From contig JASHPA010000014.1 in NCBI GenBank assembly GCA_030038365.1, positions 1 through 49,684 of the forward strand: a DNA stretch of 49,684 nt, written 5' to 3'. This DNA is from Nitrososphaerales archaeon (lineage in GTDB: Archaea > Thermoproteota > Nitrososphaeria > Nitrososphaerales > Gagatemarchaeaceae). A program made the position numbers and the translations under genes. Below are positions 33,016 to 42,728 of the stretch, piece after piece (positions within the stretch are counted from its first letter, which is position 1; each line of letters begins with the position of its first letter). The notes under the pieces were generated by a model. The model was given only the letters and a program-made list of their open reading frames with translations, was not told the origin of the DNA and did no database searches.

Positions 33016-34500
33016 GTGGCCTCAGTTCGAACGGAGGGTTCCGCTGCATCGACAACAAGCGCGCCAGCAATGCCCTCCGAGAAGCGGTACCGGGACATCG
33101 CGATAGCCATCATAATGCTTGGCGTAACGATGAGCGGCATCGACACGTCGGCAGTCGTCCTCGCGCTTCCGGTCATGATACAGGAACTTCATTCCGATAT
33201 CATCAGCATGATATGGGTCATCATGGGGTATCTTCTCGTCATCACCATCCTCGGCACCCAGGTCGGCAGGCTCGGAGACATGTTTGGCAGGGTGAGGATG
33301 TACAATCTGGGCTTCGCCGTATTTACGTTCGGCTCTCTCCTCTGTGGTTTTTCGACAAGCGGACCGCAACTAGTAGCTTTCCGCGTCCTACAGGGGCTAG
33401 GAGGAGCCCTGCTAACGGCGAACAGCGGGGCGATCATAGCGGACACCTTCAAGCCCAACGAAAGGGGAAGAGCATACGGCATAACCGGTGCCGGTTATTC
33501 CATCGGCGCAATCCTCGGCATACTGGTGGGTGGCGCGTTCGTTACATTTCTCACATGGCGATACATCTTCTTCATCAATCTGCCCATCGGAATAGCGACG
33601 ACGGTGGCCGGGGTCCTTGCCTTGAGAGAAAAATCTCCGAGAATCAAGGCAAGACTGGATTTTGGAGGAATAATCATCTTCGCCACGGCACTGTTCTTTC
33701 TGCTCTACGGGATGACGAACATAACAGGCTCAGGCCTCTCGACAGAATACGGCATCGAAGTCGTGGTCGGCTTGCTCTTGTTGCCTGTGTTCCTCCTCTT
33801 CGAACGTCGAAATCCCTCTCCGCTCCTTGACCTCTCACTCTTGAGACAGAGGATTCTCACCACGTCGTTCATAGCGGCTTTCCTGCAATCCCTCGCAAGC
33901 TTCGCAGTTCTGTTCCTCCTGATTATGTACCTGCAGGGTCCCAGATCAATGACACCCTGGTCGGCGGCGCTTCTCCTCATACCCGGGTATGTCTTGGGAG
34001 GAGTGATAGCACCATTTTCCGGCAGGCTGTCGGATAAGTTGGGTGCCCGCGTCATCGCATCTCTTGGTATCGGACTCCAAATCTGCGGCTTTGCCGTCTA
34101 CTCGATACTCGGCCTTAGCACTCCCGCCTATTTCGTGATAGTAGGCGCCATCCTGAATGGGGCCGGCAACGCATCGTTCTTTCCTGCAAATAACAGCGCC
34201 GTCATGGCGAGCGCCCCTCCAAAGTCATTCGGGGTAGTATCAGGACTCCTGCGGACCTTCGCGAACATAGGCATGGTTTGCAGCTTCGCGCTCGCCCTGC
34301 TCATTGCTTCCCTATCCATACCGCGCCAGACAGCATTCGAGATCTTTCTTGGAGTGGGCAAAATCCAAGGGCAGCTCGCCTCTGCCTTCATTGAAGGGAT
34401 GCACATCGCGCTTGCGACCTCGATATCCATACTCTTAGTCGCCCTCCTGCTTTCAATCCTGCGCGGCAAAGAAGCTCGCGCGCAAGCGGGACATACATAG
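33016..34500 (+). CDS. MFS drug/H+ antiporter of the DHA2 (14-TM) family
   Basis: A 494-residue transporter with about 14 hydrophobic segments. The motif A-like loop is GRLGDMFGRVRMY after TM2, and motif C-like GAGYSIGAILGILVGGAF is in TM5, both typical of EmrB/QacA-type drug exporters. The GTG at 33016 sits about 26 nt after a TATA-like gtttaag, favouring a leaderless start; an ATG at 33070 is the alternative. Substrate unknown. Confidence 0.88.
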   Translation: MASVRTEGSAASTTSAPAMPSEKRYRDIAIAIIMLGVTMSGIDTSAVVLALPVMIQELHSDIISMIWVIMGYLLVITILGTQVGRLGDMFGRVRMYNLGFAVFTFGSLLCGFSTSGPQLVAFRVLQGLGGALLTANSGAIIADTFKPNERGRAYGITGAGYSIGAILGILVGGAFVTFLTWRYIFFINLPIGIATTVAGVLALREKSPRIKARLDFGGIIIFATALFFLLYGMTNITGSGLSTEYGIEVVVGLLLLPVFLLFERRNPSPLLDLSLLRQRILTTSFIAAFLQSLASFAVLFLLIMYLQGPRSMTPWSAALLLIPGYVLGGVIAPFSGRLSDKLGARVIASLGIGLQICGFAVYSILGLSTPAYFVIVGAILNGAGNASFFPANNSAVMASAPPKSFGVVSGLLRTFANIGMVCSFALALLIASLSIPRQTAFEIFLGVGKIQGQLASAFIEGMHIALATSISILLVALLLSILRGKEARAQAGHT

Positions 34501-34554
34501 GGATACCATCATGCCGAGCTACCTTAATTAGCGCTGGACTCTCCACCAGTCTGC

Positions 34555-35745
34555 TTGACCTACCTCCTGCCCCGCTCCCTGACCGCGAGCGGAAACATAG
34601 CCCTCATACTCGCGTTCGGGGACCTGTCTTACCTCGAAATCTGCGCTACAATGGAGGAAAGGCTCTCGAGATCCGAGCACGTACTTCCCGGCGTCGCGTT
34701 CGCCGAGACGAAGCAAGCTGGCGGCTACGAGAAGCTCGCAGGTGTGCACAAGGTCGCCGTCGCACTCACTGCCAAGCCAAGCGGTTGGACGGCGTCGATG
34801 AATGGGGTTCGGGAGTTCCTGAAGGCGTACGACAAGGACTTCAATTTCTCGGTCAGCCTCTACTCCGATTCGCCAGTCACCAAGGAAGAATATGAGTCCA
34901 CCATCGCTGACTTTTTGGCGGAGGTCCGTGAGGCAGGATTCAGGAAGGCCAACCTCATCAGACCCGGCAATGGCACCGAGTTGCTCGCCAGGGATGTCGT
35001 CGCACGGAAGATCATCGACTTTGTCGTGGTTCTGAGAGGACATTACTGGACGGGTGTCACTTCGTATGTCCCCGACGTACAACAGTTCCAGCTTAGGTCG
35101 AACGAAAGGCCGGTCGTCAGCTCCGACATCTCAATATCCGCAAGACTGGCGAAACTACTGCTCAACGTCAGTGGAGTTCAGAAAGGAGAGACCGTTCTCG
35201 ACCCCTTCTGCGGCTCGGGTACGATACTCATGGAAGCCTTGCTGCTGGGAGCCAATGCCTTGGGCGTCGACCGGGACCCGGTGAGAATCGAAAACTCCAG
35301 GCGCAACCTGGAATGGCTCCGGAAGACCTATCAGGTTGAGGGAAGGTCTTTTTTGCTCAAAGTTGGGGACGCGACCCAGCTCGAGAAGGTGATTCCTGGC
35401 TTGCAGGTGGATGTAGTGGTCAGTGAGCCTATCTTCCTTCCTAGAATCGATTTCGCACCGAGCCTCGAAAAGGCAAGAAAGCTCATCAAGAACTCGAGCA
35501 GATTGTATTCGGAAGCGCTCTACTCAATCGCCGGCGTCATCCGCAAGGGGGGAAGGGTGGTGCTCGTAGTGCCCTCTTTGAGGACAACGGCGGAAAGAGA
35601 TGTCTCGGTCCTGCTGGAGGATGTCCAGGAGGCGGGTCTTAAGCCGTTCCGACCTGCCCAGCACAAATTCGAGTACCCGGTCAGGATATCCGGCGAGAAC
35701 ACGCGCTGGGTGAGACGGATGATCTATGTCTTTGAGCGCGTGTAA
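34555..35745 (+). CDS. TRM11/Trm-G10-like SAM-dependent RNA methyltransferase
   Basis: A 396-residue protein. The N-terminal 150 residues are THUMP-like. The C-terminal Rossmann domain begins at VSGVQKGETVLDPFCGSG (SAM motif I). The catalytic motif, usually N/D-PPY, here reads VSEPIFLP, a variant also seen in some TRM11-type proteins. Likely substrate is a tRNA guanosine. The TTG at 34555 is chosen because a TATA-like ccttaattag lies about 27 nt upstream. The 3' end overlaps the convergent TrmJ-like gene by 22 bp. Confidence 0.8.
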   Translation: MTYLLPRSLTASGNIALILAFGDLSYLEICATMEERLSRSEHVLPGVAFAETKQAGGYEKLAGVHKVAVALTAKPSGWTASMNGVREFLKAYDKDFNFSVSLYSDSPVTKEEYESTIADFLAEVREAGFRKANLIRPGNGTELLARDVVARKIIDFVVVLRGHYWTGVTSYVPDVQQFQLRSNERPVVSSDISISARLAKLLLNVSGVQKGETVLDPFCGSGTILMEALLLGANALGVDRDPVRIENSRRNLEWLRKTYQVEGRSFLLKVGDATQLEKVIPGLQVDVVVSEPIFLPRIDFAPSLEKARKLIKNSSRLYSEALYSIAGVIRKGGRVVLVVPSLRTTAERDVSVLLEDVQEAGLKPFRPAQHKFEYPVRISGENTRWVRRMIYVFERV

Positions 35746-36437
35746 CTTGACTCTATAGTCACGACAGCTTTCCTCATCAACGACAGGAGAAGCGCAAGTT
35801 CCTTCTCATCCAATTGCGAATGGATGGCCATTCTCGCCGCCAGCTTCTTGAGCCTCTCGGCCCGGAAACTCTGCAAGCCCGAGGCCACAGCAAGTTCGTA
35901 GGCGCAGCCTGCAAAGGCTTCTCGTTCCTCGAACGACGGTATCGTCCTACTCTTACTCTCCGTCCTCGAGAGCACATAGAGGAGAATGGCAACCGAGTGG
36001 CTGATGTTCATCGTCTGATACTTGGTCCCTGTATATATCGTTGTCACCAGGTCACACAAGGCGACCTCTTCATTCCTCAGACCGGTCGTGTCTCTCCCCA
36101 TGACGAGCGACGCCGACTTCGAAGATAATACGTGCTGTCGGACCTCCTCTGGCGCCGCGCTTAGCCTGTTTACATTGCTGCTCTTGGTCGCCGGGATGGC
36201 AGTGGTCGCGACCAGCAGGTCGTGCCGTTTCCTGAGCTCGTCCAGGCTCACCTCCGCCGCGTCTTCCACTACGCCGGACCCATGCGCGGCGTAGATCGAG
36301 GCCACTCTCCTGTCGAACTTCGGCTCGACCAAATACAACTTCCTCATTCCAAAGTTCTTCATCAATCTAGCAATGTAGCCGACATTAACCGGATACTCAG
36401 GCCCTACCAGTGTCACACTGAGGTTCTCGAGCGCCAA
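35724..36437 (-). CDS. SpoU/TrmJ-like RNA 2'-O-methyltransferase
   Basis: A 237-residue SPOUT-class enzyme. The N-terminus NLSVTLVGPEYPVNVGYIARLMKNFG is the first SpoU motif, VMGRDTTGLRNEEVALCD the second (with the Gly-rich SAM loop), and TMNISHSVAILLYVL the third. In the TrmJ group such enzymes methylate tRNA position 32; the C-terminal helical extension fits. It is in the same direction as ksgA, 35 bp away. Confidence 0.88.
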   Translation of the reverse strand: MALENLSVTLVGPEYPVNVGYIARLMKNFGMRKLYLVEPKFDRRVASIYAAHGSGVVEDAAEVSLDELRKRHDLLVATTAIPATKSSNVNRLSAAPEEVRQHVLSSKSASLVMGRDTTGLRNEEVALCDLVTTIYTGTKYQTMNISHSVAILLYVLSRTESKSRTIPSFEEREAFAGCAYELAVASGLQSFRAERLKKLAARMAIHSQLDEKELALLLSLMRKAVVTIESSYTRSKT

Positions 36438-36472
36438 AGTGACCGCTTCGGTCTCCTCTGGGTTGATAACGT

Positions 36473-37216
36473 TTACAGGGTCCCCAGCCGCGTCAGAGCC
36501 GCTTCTATCTCATCGGCCGAGAGTGTTTCGACCCTGCGCGAAAGCTCCGAAGGGTTAGCGCGTGGTAGTACCAGCTTCAGATTCTTCAGGGCGGTTCCTA
36601 GCTTGCGCCTTCTCTGGGAGAATAGCATCTTAATCAGATGAATCTGATCATCGGAGAGAACGCGCCTATGAGTTACGACCACCAGTACCGAGGAGACCGC
36701 GGGAGGAGGACTGAATGACGTTCTTCCAACCTCGCTGATTATCGTGAGTTGGGATGAGATTTGAGATATGACAGAGACGGCCCTGTAGTGAGGGTCCTCA
36801 GGGCGAGCCAGGAGCTTCTCGCCGAAGTCTTTCTGGAGCAGGACCACCGCCCTCTGATAGTGCAGCTTCGCCAGCCATCCGACGAAGGTCGAGGATTCGG
36901 AGTACGGAAGGCTGGATACCAAAATGTCGAAATCCCTAGGAGCTTTGAAGGCGTCCTCTTGGTGCAGCCTCAACGAGCCTAGGCCGAGGCTTTTCGTCGA
37001 GAGGTAGTTTTCCCTGTCCACCTCGAAACCATCCACACAGGTCGCGACCTTGCACAGTTCGCGTGTGACTGCGCCCTTGCCCGTGCCGATCTCTAGGACC
37101 TGATCATGCCCGGCTATCTCGGCGCATCCGACCATGAGTTCGATGACTGCATCGTCGACCAAGTAATGCTGGCCGAGGGCCCTTCTCTTGCTCACCTTCC
37201 GGCTACTTCTTGACAA
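36473..37216 (-). CDS. ksgA: rRNA adenine dimethyltransferase KsgA/Dim1
   Basis: A 247-residue enzyme that dimethylates two adjacent adenines near the 3' end of 16S rRNA. Features are the N-terminal ALGQHYLVDDAVIELM, SAM motif I LEIGTGKGAVT, and the C-terminal helical domain beginning at LFSQRRRKL. The catalytic motif IV, normally NLPY, reads SLPYSES, with the Asn replaced by Ser. It overlaps the DUF655 gene by 14 bp, a conserved archaeal pairing. Confidence 0.88.
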   Translation of the reverse strand: MSRSSRKVSKRRALGQHYLVDDAVIELMVGCAEIAGHDQVLEIGTGKGAVTRELCKVATCVDGFEVDRENYLSTKSLGLGSLRLHQEDAFKAPRDFDILVSSLPYSESSTFVGWLAKLHYQRAVVLLQKDFGEKLLARPEDPHYRAVSVISQISSQLTIISEVGRTSFSPPPAVSSVLVVVTHRRVLSDDQIHLIKMLFSQRRRKLGTALKNLKLVLPRANPSELSRRVETLSADEIEAALTRLGTL

Positions 37217-37760
37217 AGATGTTGATGCGCGAATCGCCAGCTATCTCTTCGGTGATTCTCTTGGCGACGAGCTTGGCTGGATCCCTGAGCCCTACCCTGT
37301 TCTGGACATCCTCGAAGGAGGTAAACGGATTTTTGTCCCTGAGCTCGACTATCGACTTCATGAATGTCTTACCTATGCCCGGGATGAGCTCCAATCCGTG
37401 GAGCCTCGGCGTCAAAGGTTGTAGCTCGTTGAAGTAGGCGACGTAACGCGCTTCGTTGTTCTTCACTATTATCTCGCAGACTATGGGGAGCTGGAGCTTG
37501 GCATCTTGGGTCAGTTCCTCGTAGGAGAGCTTGCCAAGAACACTGATTATCTTGTCCCTACCCTCGCGTCCTATCCTCAGACGCTCGCCGGACTCGAAGT
37601 CTTGGTCCTCAACGGCCAGCAGTTCAAGGAGTGTGAGCCTTTCTTCCCCTATAGCCTGGACTATGGAACCCTCTCTGCCTTTTATCACAACGGATTTTCC
37701 ACGAGTAAGGAAATCTAGAACGTAAGCAAACTCCTCGTAGCGTTTCTCGTTCGTGAGCAT
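37203..37760 (-). CDS. DUF655 RNA-binding-like protein
   Basis: A 185-residue protein with an N-terminal S1-like beta region (KRYEEFAYVLDFLTRGKS) and a C-terminal helix-hairpin-helix segment (LELIPGIGKTFMKSIVELR). Both match the archaeal DUF655 family, usually found next to L21e, rpoF and ksgA as here. Probably binds RNA or DNA; role not established. Confidence 0.87.
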   Translation of the reverse strand: MLTNEKRYEEFAYVLDFLTRGKSVVIKGREGSIVQAIGEERLTLLELLAVEDQDFESGERLRIGREGRDKIISVLGKLSYEELTQDAKLQLPIVCEIIVKNNEARYVAYFNELQPLTPRLHGLELIPGIGKTFMKSIVELRDKNPFTSFEDVQNRVGLRDPAKLVAKRITEEIAGDSRINIFVKK

Positions 37761-37960
37761 GTGTGCGGCACTTTTCCTCTTATCCCACTATGGACGCGGC
37801 CCATCCCCTAACATCAGAGTCGGAGACAGCGAACACACTCTTCGAACCTGTGATTTTCAGGGCTCCCTTGCTATATAATCTTACTTGAGAAGTCTAAGAT
37901 TGGATTCGTCCGCCGACATACGTCGCGAACTATAATCCTGAAAAGGCCGTGAGTGTGAGA

Positions 37961-38293
37961 CTAGCTCTCCTTTGCCGATTTCAGTATCCTGAGCATCTTC
38001 TCGAGGGTCTCGGTAGGGAGCAGCTTCCTCCATCCCGCTGTGAAAGTCCTCAGCTCCTCGATTGACTTTGGCATTATGTTGATTACCTCTACCGCCTCTT
38101 CGGTGCTCAGATTGCAGTCGGTCTCTAGCTGCTTGCGGAGCTTCTTTGCGCTCTCTGCGCTTATCTTCGCGAACTTGCCTGAGTAATCGAGCGTCCTTTT
38201 CTGTATCTGGTCCGCCTTCTCCACATCTATCTTTTCGAGTATCTGGTGTGCCTCACTCAGGGTTAGGAGCTTCTTCTCGTGCTGCTCAGACAC
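37961..38293 (-). CDS. rpoF: RNA polymerase subunit F (Rpo4/Rpb4-like)
   Basis: A 110-residue subunit that pairs with Rpo7 to form the polymerase stalk. It contains the family helices LTLSEAHQILEKI and NLSTEEAVEVINIMPKSIEELRTFTAG (in part). The GTG at 38293 is preferred over the longer frame to 38368, since it gives the normal length and overlaps the L21e stop by 8 bp as in other archaea. Confidence 0.9.
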   Translation of the reverse strand: MSEQHEKKLLTLSEAHQILEKIDVEKADQIQKRTLDYSGKFAKISAESAKKLRKQLETDCNLSTEEAVEVINIMPKSIEELRTFTAGWRKLLPTETLEKMLRILKSAKES

Positions 38294-38579
38294 CTGCGGT
38301 AGCCTCCAGCGGAGAGATGTGATCCTTCCTTGCGACCACCGTCTTGACCTTGTCGCCCACGGGGACACTCACGGTTAGGGTCCTCACGCCGACCTCCTTC
38401 ACTGTCCCTACGAGGCCGTTGAACCTTCTGTGCGGCATCCCCTTCACCTGGGTGGAATCAATCTTGATCACGACCTTCTGGTTTACAGAATAATCTCTCA
38501 GAATCCTGCTCAGGCCACCGAGGTTGCTCTTCCTCAGAAGCGACCTAGTACGTCTTCTGTATCCTTTGGATCTTCCCAA
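38286..38579 (-). CDS. rpl21e: Ribosomal protein L21e
   Basis: A 97-residue large-subunit protein. Family sequence begins GRSKGYRRRTRSLLRK and includes DYSVNQKVVIKIDSTQVKGMPHRRFNG (in part). The frame is open to 38651, but the TTG at 38579 gives the standard length and N-terminus. A TATA-like ctttaaag lies about 20 nt upstream. It is followed by rpoF. Confidence 0.92.
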   Translation of the reverse strand: MGRSKGYRRRTRSLLRKSNLGGLSRILRDYSVNQKVVIKIDSTQVKGMPHRRFNGLVGTVKEVGVRTLTVSVPVGDKVKTVVARKDHISPLEATAGV

Positions 38580-38661
38580 ACGCGCTCCAAGCTCCTTTAA
38601 AGGGACGCAGACCCGAACTCGTTCTTCATTAAAGCTTTTCTTCTGAACCACGGATGTCCTT

Positions 38662-39765
38662 CTACCGTCGTCTTATGACGCCGGGGTGAGTACCGGACGA
38701 TTCCCGGACTTCCAGTATGTCGAAGCTGCGGCAGAGCAGCGGTACTCCGAGGACCTCAGAGAGCGAAGGCGAGACTGACTCTCCGCTGACTAGCCTCTTC
38801 ACCGGCAGGCCTCCATCGAGCTTTATGTCTGCCTCGAGGTCTCTTCTTCTCTTTCTCACGCTGATGGAGTAAACTCTCTTGTAGACGATTTTGCCCTTGT
38901 TATTCCTGTGCTGTATCGTCGCACCGATGATTCTCTTCGCGTCACTAAGCTTCACCCCATCCAGTGATCCTCGGGGCTCAACTAGTGCCCGCGTCCTGAA
39001 CGTGAACGAGTGGGTCTCATCCGGCTTATCCTTGAGAATCCTGGCGCCTGTAATCACTGTCCTTCCCTTCCCCGTTGCCACGTTGAAGCGCCCCGGGATT
39101 TCGCGCCGCTTGGGGTCTTTCATCTCTGCGACGAAGGGTCGTCCTGGAGGATAGACAACACTGTCGGCATCCTCACTCCCAATCCAGGTGAACCTAGCTT
39201 TGGGTGATCCGAGGATTCTGCACAGCCGTCCACCGACCGCCTCCTCGACGCTGGGGGTGTCTGCATACCCATCTTTGCAGATGCTGCATCCTCGCCCAGA
39301 GCACTCCTTGCAAAATTCTCTTCTCTGGGAGACGCCCTTCGGTTTTGTGTATCTAGCATGAGCAAAGAGTGACTTTGCCGTTGTAGATGCTCTCCCTTCG
39401 CCTAGGTCCACCAAGATTGTAAGTTCAGGATGCCTTCGGTCAACCCTCCTGTGCATCTTTCTCCGTATGAAGTCGGAGACCTCCTTCGCGGCCTGGGACT
39501 TAATGGTCTCCATCCCGCGTATCTGCAGGTCCGACCTGAGCTGGTCCTCCCTCTCTTGGATATCCGCTGGGATCACCATGCCTACGGAAAACGTCTGGAA
39601 CTGGTAACCCCGGACGAGATGCAGGACCCGACGCTCGACAGCAGGGACCCTGAGCATGAGGCCCCTGCATATGAAGCACCGTCTAGGCTGGACAATTGCG
39701 AAGGTGGCTTTGGCGCTTTGTCTCTTAGAACATGTGCTGCAGAGTGGGAACTCCTTATCCGCCAA
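38662..39765 (-). CDS. pus10: tRNA pseudouridine synthase Pus10
   Basis: A 367-residue archaeal enzyme that makes pseudouridine 54 and/or 55 in tRNA. The N-terminal zinc/THUMP-like region has CSTC and CFIC pairs. The catalytic region reads WIGSEDADSVVYPPGRPFVAEM, with the catalytic Asp in EDAD. A second Cys cluster (CKECSGRGCSIC) lies near residue 150. The usual R-x-L-G after the catalytic Asp is varied here to SVVYP. It overlaps srp54 by 11 bp. Confidence 0.88.
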   Translation of the reverse strand: MADKEFPLCSTCSKRQSAKATFAIVQPRRCFICRGLMLRVPAVERRVLHLVRGYQFQTFSVGMVIPADIQEREDQLRSDLQIRGMETIKSQAAKEVSDFIRRKMHRRVDRRHPELTILVDLGEGRASTTAKSLFAHARYTKPKGVSQRREFCKECSGRGCSICKDGYADTPSVEEAVGGRLCRILGSPKARFTWIGSEDADSVVYPPGRPFVAEMKDPKRREIPGRFNVATGKGRTVITGARILKDKPDETHSFTFRTRALVEPRGSLDGVKLSDAKRIIGATIQHRNNKGKIVYKRVYSISVRKRRRDLEADIKLDGGLPVKRLVSGESVSPSLSEVLGVPLLCRSFDILEVRESSGTHPGVIRRR

Positions 39766-41092
39766 GTGCTCCCGGGCCTCCGGCCCTACGCAGCATCTGT
39801 CTGAACTCCCTGCCCTTGCTTGCCTTCATGATGGACTTGGTCTGCTTGTACCTGGACAGAAGCTCTCTGACCTCCTTCTCGCTCCTTCCCGACCCCTTGG
39901 CAATCCTCCTGACCCTAGTCGCGTTAATGATGTCAGGGGTATCCCTTTCCTGCTTCGCCATCGACTGGATGATGCTCTTCCAGATTTTCATATTCACCTC
40001 GGCCTTTTCGAGGTCCTCGCTCTTCATGTTCCCGGCGAGTCCTGGTACAAGGTCAAGAATCTTTTTCAGCGAACCCATCTTGTTCACCTGTTCGAACTGA
40101 TACAGGAAGTCATCCATCGTCAACTTGCCGGAGGTCATCCTCTGGACGCGCTTCTCGTCGACGTCCGATTCCAGCTGCTTGGCCATATCGAGGAGGGACT
40201 TCAAGTCTCCCATCCCGAGAAGCCTGCCCACGAAGCGCGTCGAGGAGAACTCCTCGAGGTCGTCTACCCTCTCCCCCGTCCCGATGAAGGCTATCCTCGC
40301 GCCGGTCGCCCCAACGGCCGCCAGAGCGCCGCCTCCCTTAGCTGCGCCGTCGAGCTTCGTGATGACTATCCCTCCCACTGGAGAGACCTTGTGAAAAGCT
40401 AGGGCTTGGTTGAAAGCTTGCTGACCTATAGTCCCGTCGATGACGAGTAGGTTGATGTCGGGCTTCACTTTGGTGACAATCTTGTTCATTTCGTCAAGGA
40501 GACTCTTCTCTTCCTTGTGCCGGCCAGCGGTGTCTATGATGATGAGGTTCTTGGCCTGCTCGAAGAACTTCTTGCCGGCTTCGGCTACTTTGATTGAATC
40601 GGCCTGCCTTTCGTCGGCGTAAATGTCCACGCCTATGCGTTCGGCGAGCGTCCTGAGCTGTGTAATTGCCCCAGGCCTGAAGGTATCCGCAGCGACCACA
40701 CCGACCTTGAAGCCCTTCTTGCTATAGAGGCGGGCTAGCTTTGAGACGGTCGTCGTCTTCCCGGAGCCCTGCACGCCAAGCATCACTATCACGTTGGTCT
40801 TGTTCCGGTCGAGTTTAAGCGGCTCCTCGCCGCCGAGCATCTTGTCGAGTTCCTCGTAGAGTATCTTGACTATCTGGTCCTTGCGCGTCATCCCGCCTAT
40901 CGGTTTCTCCTCAAGAGCCCTCTTCTGGACGTTCTCGGTCACGCTCAGAACGAGCTTTACGTTCACGTCCGATTGTATCAGCGTCCGCTGGAGATCCCGT
41001 ACAAACTCCTTGATGGCAGCCTCATCGACGACCGAGCTGCCTAGGAGCTTCTTGATTGCACCCTGCAGGCCATTGCGTAGGGATTCGAGCAA
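39755..41092 (-). CDS. srp54: Signal recognition particle protein SRP54
   Basis: A 445-residue GTPase that binds signal peptides and SRP RNA and docks with FtsY at the membrane. An N domain precedes the G domain, with P-loop [19 protein letters not shown] and [13 protein letters not shown]. The methionine-containing M domain starts after about residue 300. The length is normal. The secreted proteins of the 20-30 kb region could use it. Confidence 0.95.
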   Translation of the reverse strand: MLESLRNGLQGAIKKLLGSSVVDEAAIKEFVRDLQRTLIQSDVNVKLVLSVTENVQKRALEEKPIGGMTRKDQIVKILYEELDKMLGGEEPLKLDRNKTNVIVMLGVQGSGKTTTVSKLARLYSKKGFKVGVVAADTFRPGAITQLRTLAERIGVDIYADERQADSIKVAEAGKKFFEQAKNLIIIDTAGRHKEEKSLLDEMNKIVTKVKPDINLLVIDGTIGQQAFNQALAFHKVSPVGGIVITKLDGAAKGGGALAAVGATGARIAFIGTGERVDDLEEFSSTRFVGRLLGMGDLKSLLDMAKQLESDVDEKRVQRMTSGKLTMDDFLYQFEQVNKMGSLKKILDLVPGLAGNMKSEDLEKAEVNMKIWKSIIQSMAKQERDTPDIINATRVRRIAKGSGRSEKEVRELLSRYKQTKSIMKASKGREFRQMLRRAGGPGALGG

Positions 41093-41297
41093 GATTTCTG
41101 CCTGTTTCCGATGGCACCTTACTCTGTTGAAAAGCCTTTGGTCGGGCGAATCCGAGGGAACTGGTAACTTAGTCGGTGCTAGAAGGGGTCGGCACGGGAG
41201 AGATAAGAGCGAGAGCTGGCAACCCCAGTCAAGTTACCAGAGCCAATCCGAGACAATAACAGAATTCCTAAAGGGAGGAGCGACTCCGGTGCTAGCA

Positions 41298-41984
41298 TTG
41301 AGAGTAGGGGTACTGTTCAGCGGTGGGAAGGACTCCTCCTATGCTGCCCTCCTGGCCAGCCAGAAGGACACTCTGACATGCCTCGTCACCCTCAAGCCTC
41401 GCCGGGACGATTCCTACATGTTCCACTTCCCGAACCTGCGGTGGACCTTCCTTCAGGCCGAATCCATGGGACTGCCACAGGTAACCCTAGAAACCGAAGG
41501 CGAGAAAGAGGTCGAACTGGATGACCTCCGCACCGCGCTGGAGGCAGCCAAGGAGGAGTATTTCATCGAGGGAGTCTACACCGGGGCTCTAGCGAGCATC
41601 TACCAAAAGTCGAGGGTCGAGCGGATTTGCGGGGAGCTGGACCTCAAAAGCATATCTCCCCTGTGGGGGGTAGACTCCGAGGTACACCTGAGGAACCTGA
41701 TAAGAGACGGCTTCAGCGTCATGGTGACGAGCGTTGCCGCGATGGGCCTTGACGAGAGCTGGCTCGGACGAAAGCTCGACGAACAGATGGTCAGGGAGCT
41801 CGTAGAGCTGCAAAGGAAATACGGTCTTCATGCGGGGCTGGAGGGAGGCGAGGGGGAAACATTCGTGCTCGACTGTCCTCTGTTCGAGAAGAAGGTGGAG
41901 GTGCTCTCGTCGGAGAGACACTGGAATGGCATGAACGGATACCTTGAGTTCCTCGATGTACGTCTCGTCGATAAGCCGTTGTAG
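41298..41984 (+). CDS. Diphthine-ammonia ligase-like ATP pyrophosphatase (Dph6)
   Basis: A 228-residue N-type ATP pyrophosphatase. The PP-loop is LFSGGKDSSYA near the N-terminus, and GEGGEGETFVLD-like GLEGGEGETFVLDCPLF near the C-terminus is diagnostic for the Dph6 group, which amidates diphthine to diphthamide on EF2. TTG at 41298 gives the family start LRVGVLFSGGKDS; GTG at 41289 is the alternative. It is divergent from srp54; dph2 is at 17-18 kb. Confidence 0.87.
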   Translation: MRVGVLFSGGKDSSYAALLASQKDTLTCLVTLKPRRDDSYMFHFPNLRWTFLQAESMGLPQVTLETEGEKEVELDDLRTALEAAKEEYFIEGVYTGALASIYQKSRVERICGELDLKSISPLWGVDSEVHLRNLIRDGFSVMVTSVAAMGLDESWLGRKLDEQMVRELVELQRKYGLHAGLEGGEGETFVLDCPLFEKKVEVLSSERHWNGMNGYLEFLDVRLVDKPL

Positions 41985-42107
41985 ATTATGCCGGCTCTAT
42001 CAGAATTGGATTTCATCAACAGATTGTCAGTCGGCTCTTCCGATTCGATCATCTAGGGCCGGCAGCACCCGGGCCGCCGCGGACGGTAATAAGCTGCGCC
42101 GGGGTCT

Positions 42108-42509
42108 CTAGCCACTGCCTTTTACGCGCATTATCTTGTTCTTACCGAGGACGACCCACACTTCTACCTCGGCCCCGGGCACGAGCTTGCCCTGAAACTC
42201 AGGTTCGGTGGGCATCGGGCTCTCGGTGACCTCAAAGTTCTGCAAGTCCATCAGCTGCACGCTAGTCGGGGTAGTGGAGACTATCTGGGCCGACCTCTTG
42301 TCGATCATGGGTGTCTCGACGTGTGTATCCACGGTCCCGATGAAGCTCTTCTTGGAACCTGTGAAGACAGAGATGGCCGTCAACCTGACCTTTGCACTGC
42401 CGTGCTTCCCTGGCTTGCTCTTCTCAACCTCGACGATCCTGCACGGCTCGCCGTCGATGATGATGTAGCTGCCTTCCTTCAGGCTACCGAGGTCAACTGG
42501 CCTGCTCAA
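42108..42509 (-). CDS. Translation factor aIF5A
   Basis: A 133-residue factor that relieves ribosome stalling. The lysine modified to hypusine or deoxyhypusine lies in KSKPGKHGSAK. The N-terminal SH3-like and C-terminal OB domains are complete. TTG start at 42509; a TATA-like cttaattac (near 42539-42547) lies about 34 nt upstream. Confidence 0.93.
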   Translation of the reverse strand: MSRPVDLGSLKEGSYIIIDGEPCRIVEVEKSKPGKHGSAKVRLTAISVFTGSKKSFIGTVDTHVETPMIDKRSAQIVSTTPTSVQLMDLQNFEVTESPMPTEPEFQGKLVPGAEVEVWVVLGKNKIMRVKGSG

Positions 42510-42728
42510 TTGCTTAGCCTCCGAGTTTTCAATTCTCGGTAATTAAGCCTTGAACCTACGGCGAATCGGGTGGTCACCGAATTGTATATTATTGCGAATC
42601 GCCATAGGTAGGGTGGCCAAATGACGGAAAGAAGCCGCGTATGAAGTCTAAATGACCCAAGTCTAGATGACGTTCTTTTTGTTTGATACGCAATCCCAAC
42701 AAATCTATCCGGCAGTGAAGCGCGTGTT

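Noticed and set aside
37861-37960. TATA-like ctatataatc suggesting a small RNA between DUF655 and rpoF
   Set aside because: No conserved RNA motif or reading frame follows on either strand; too little to support a feature.
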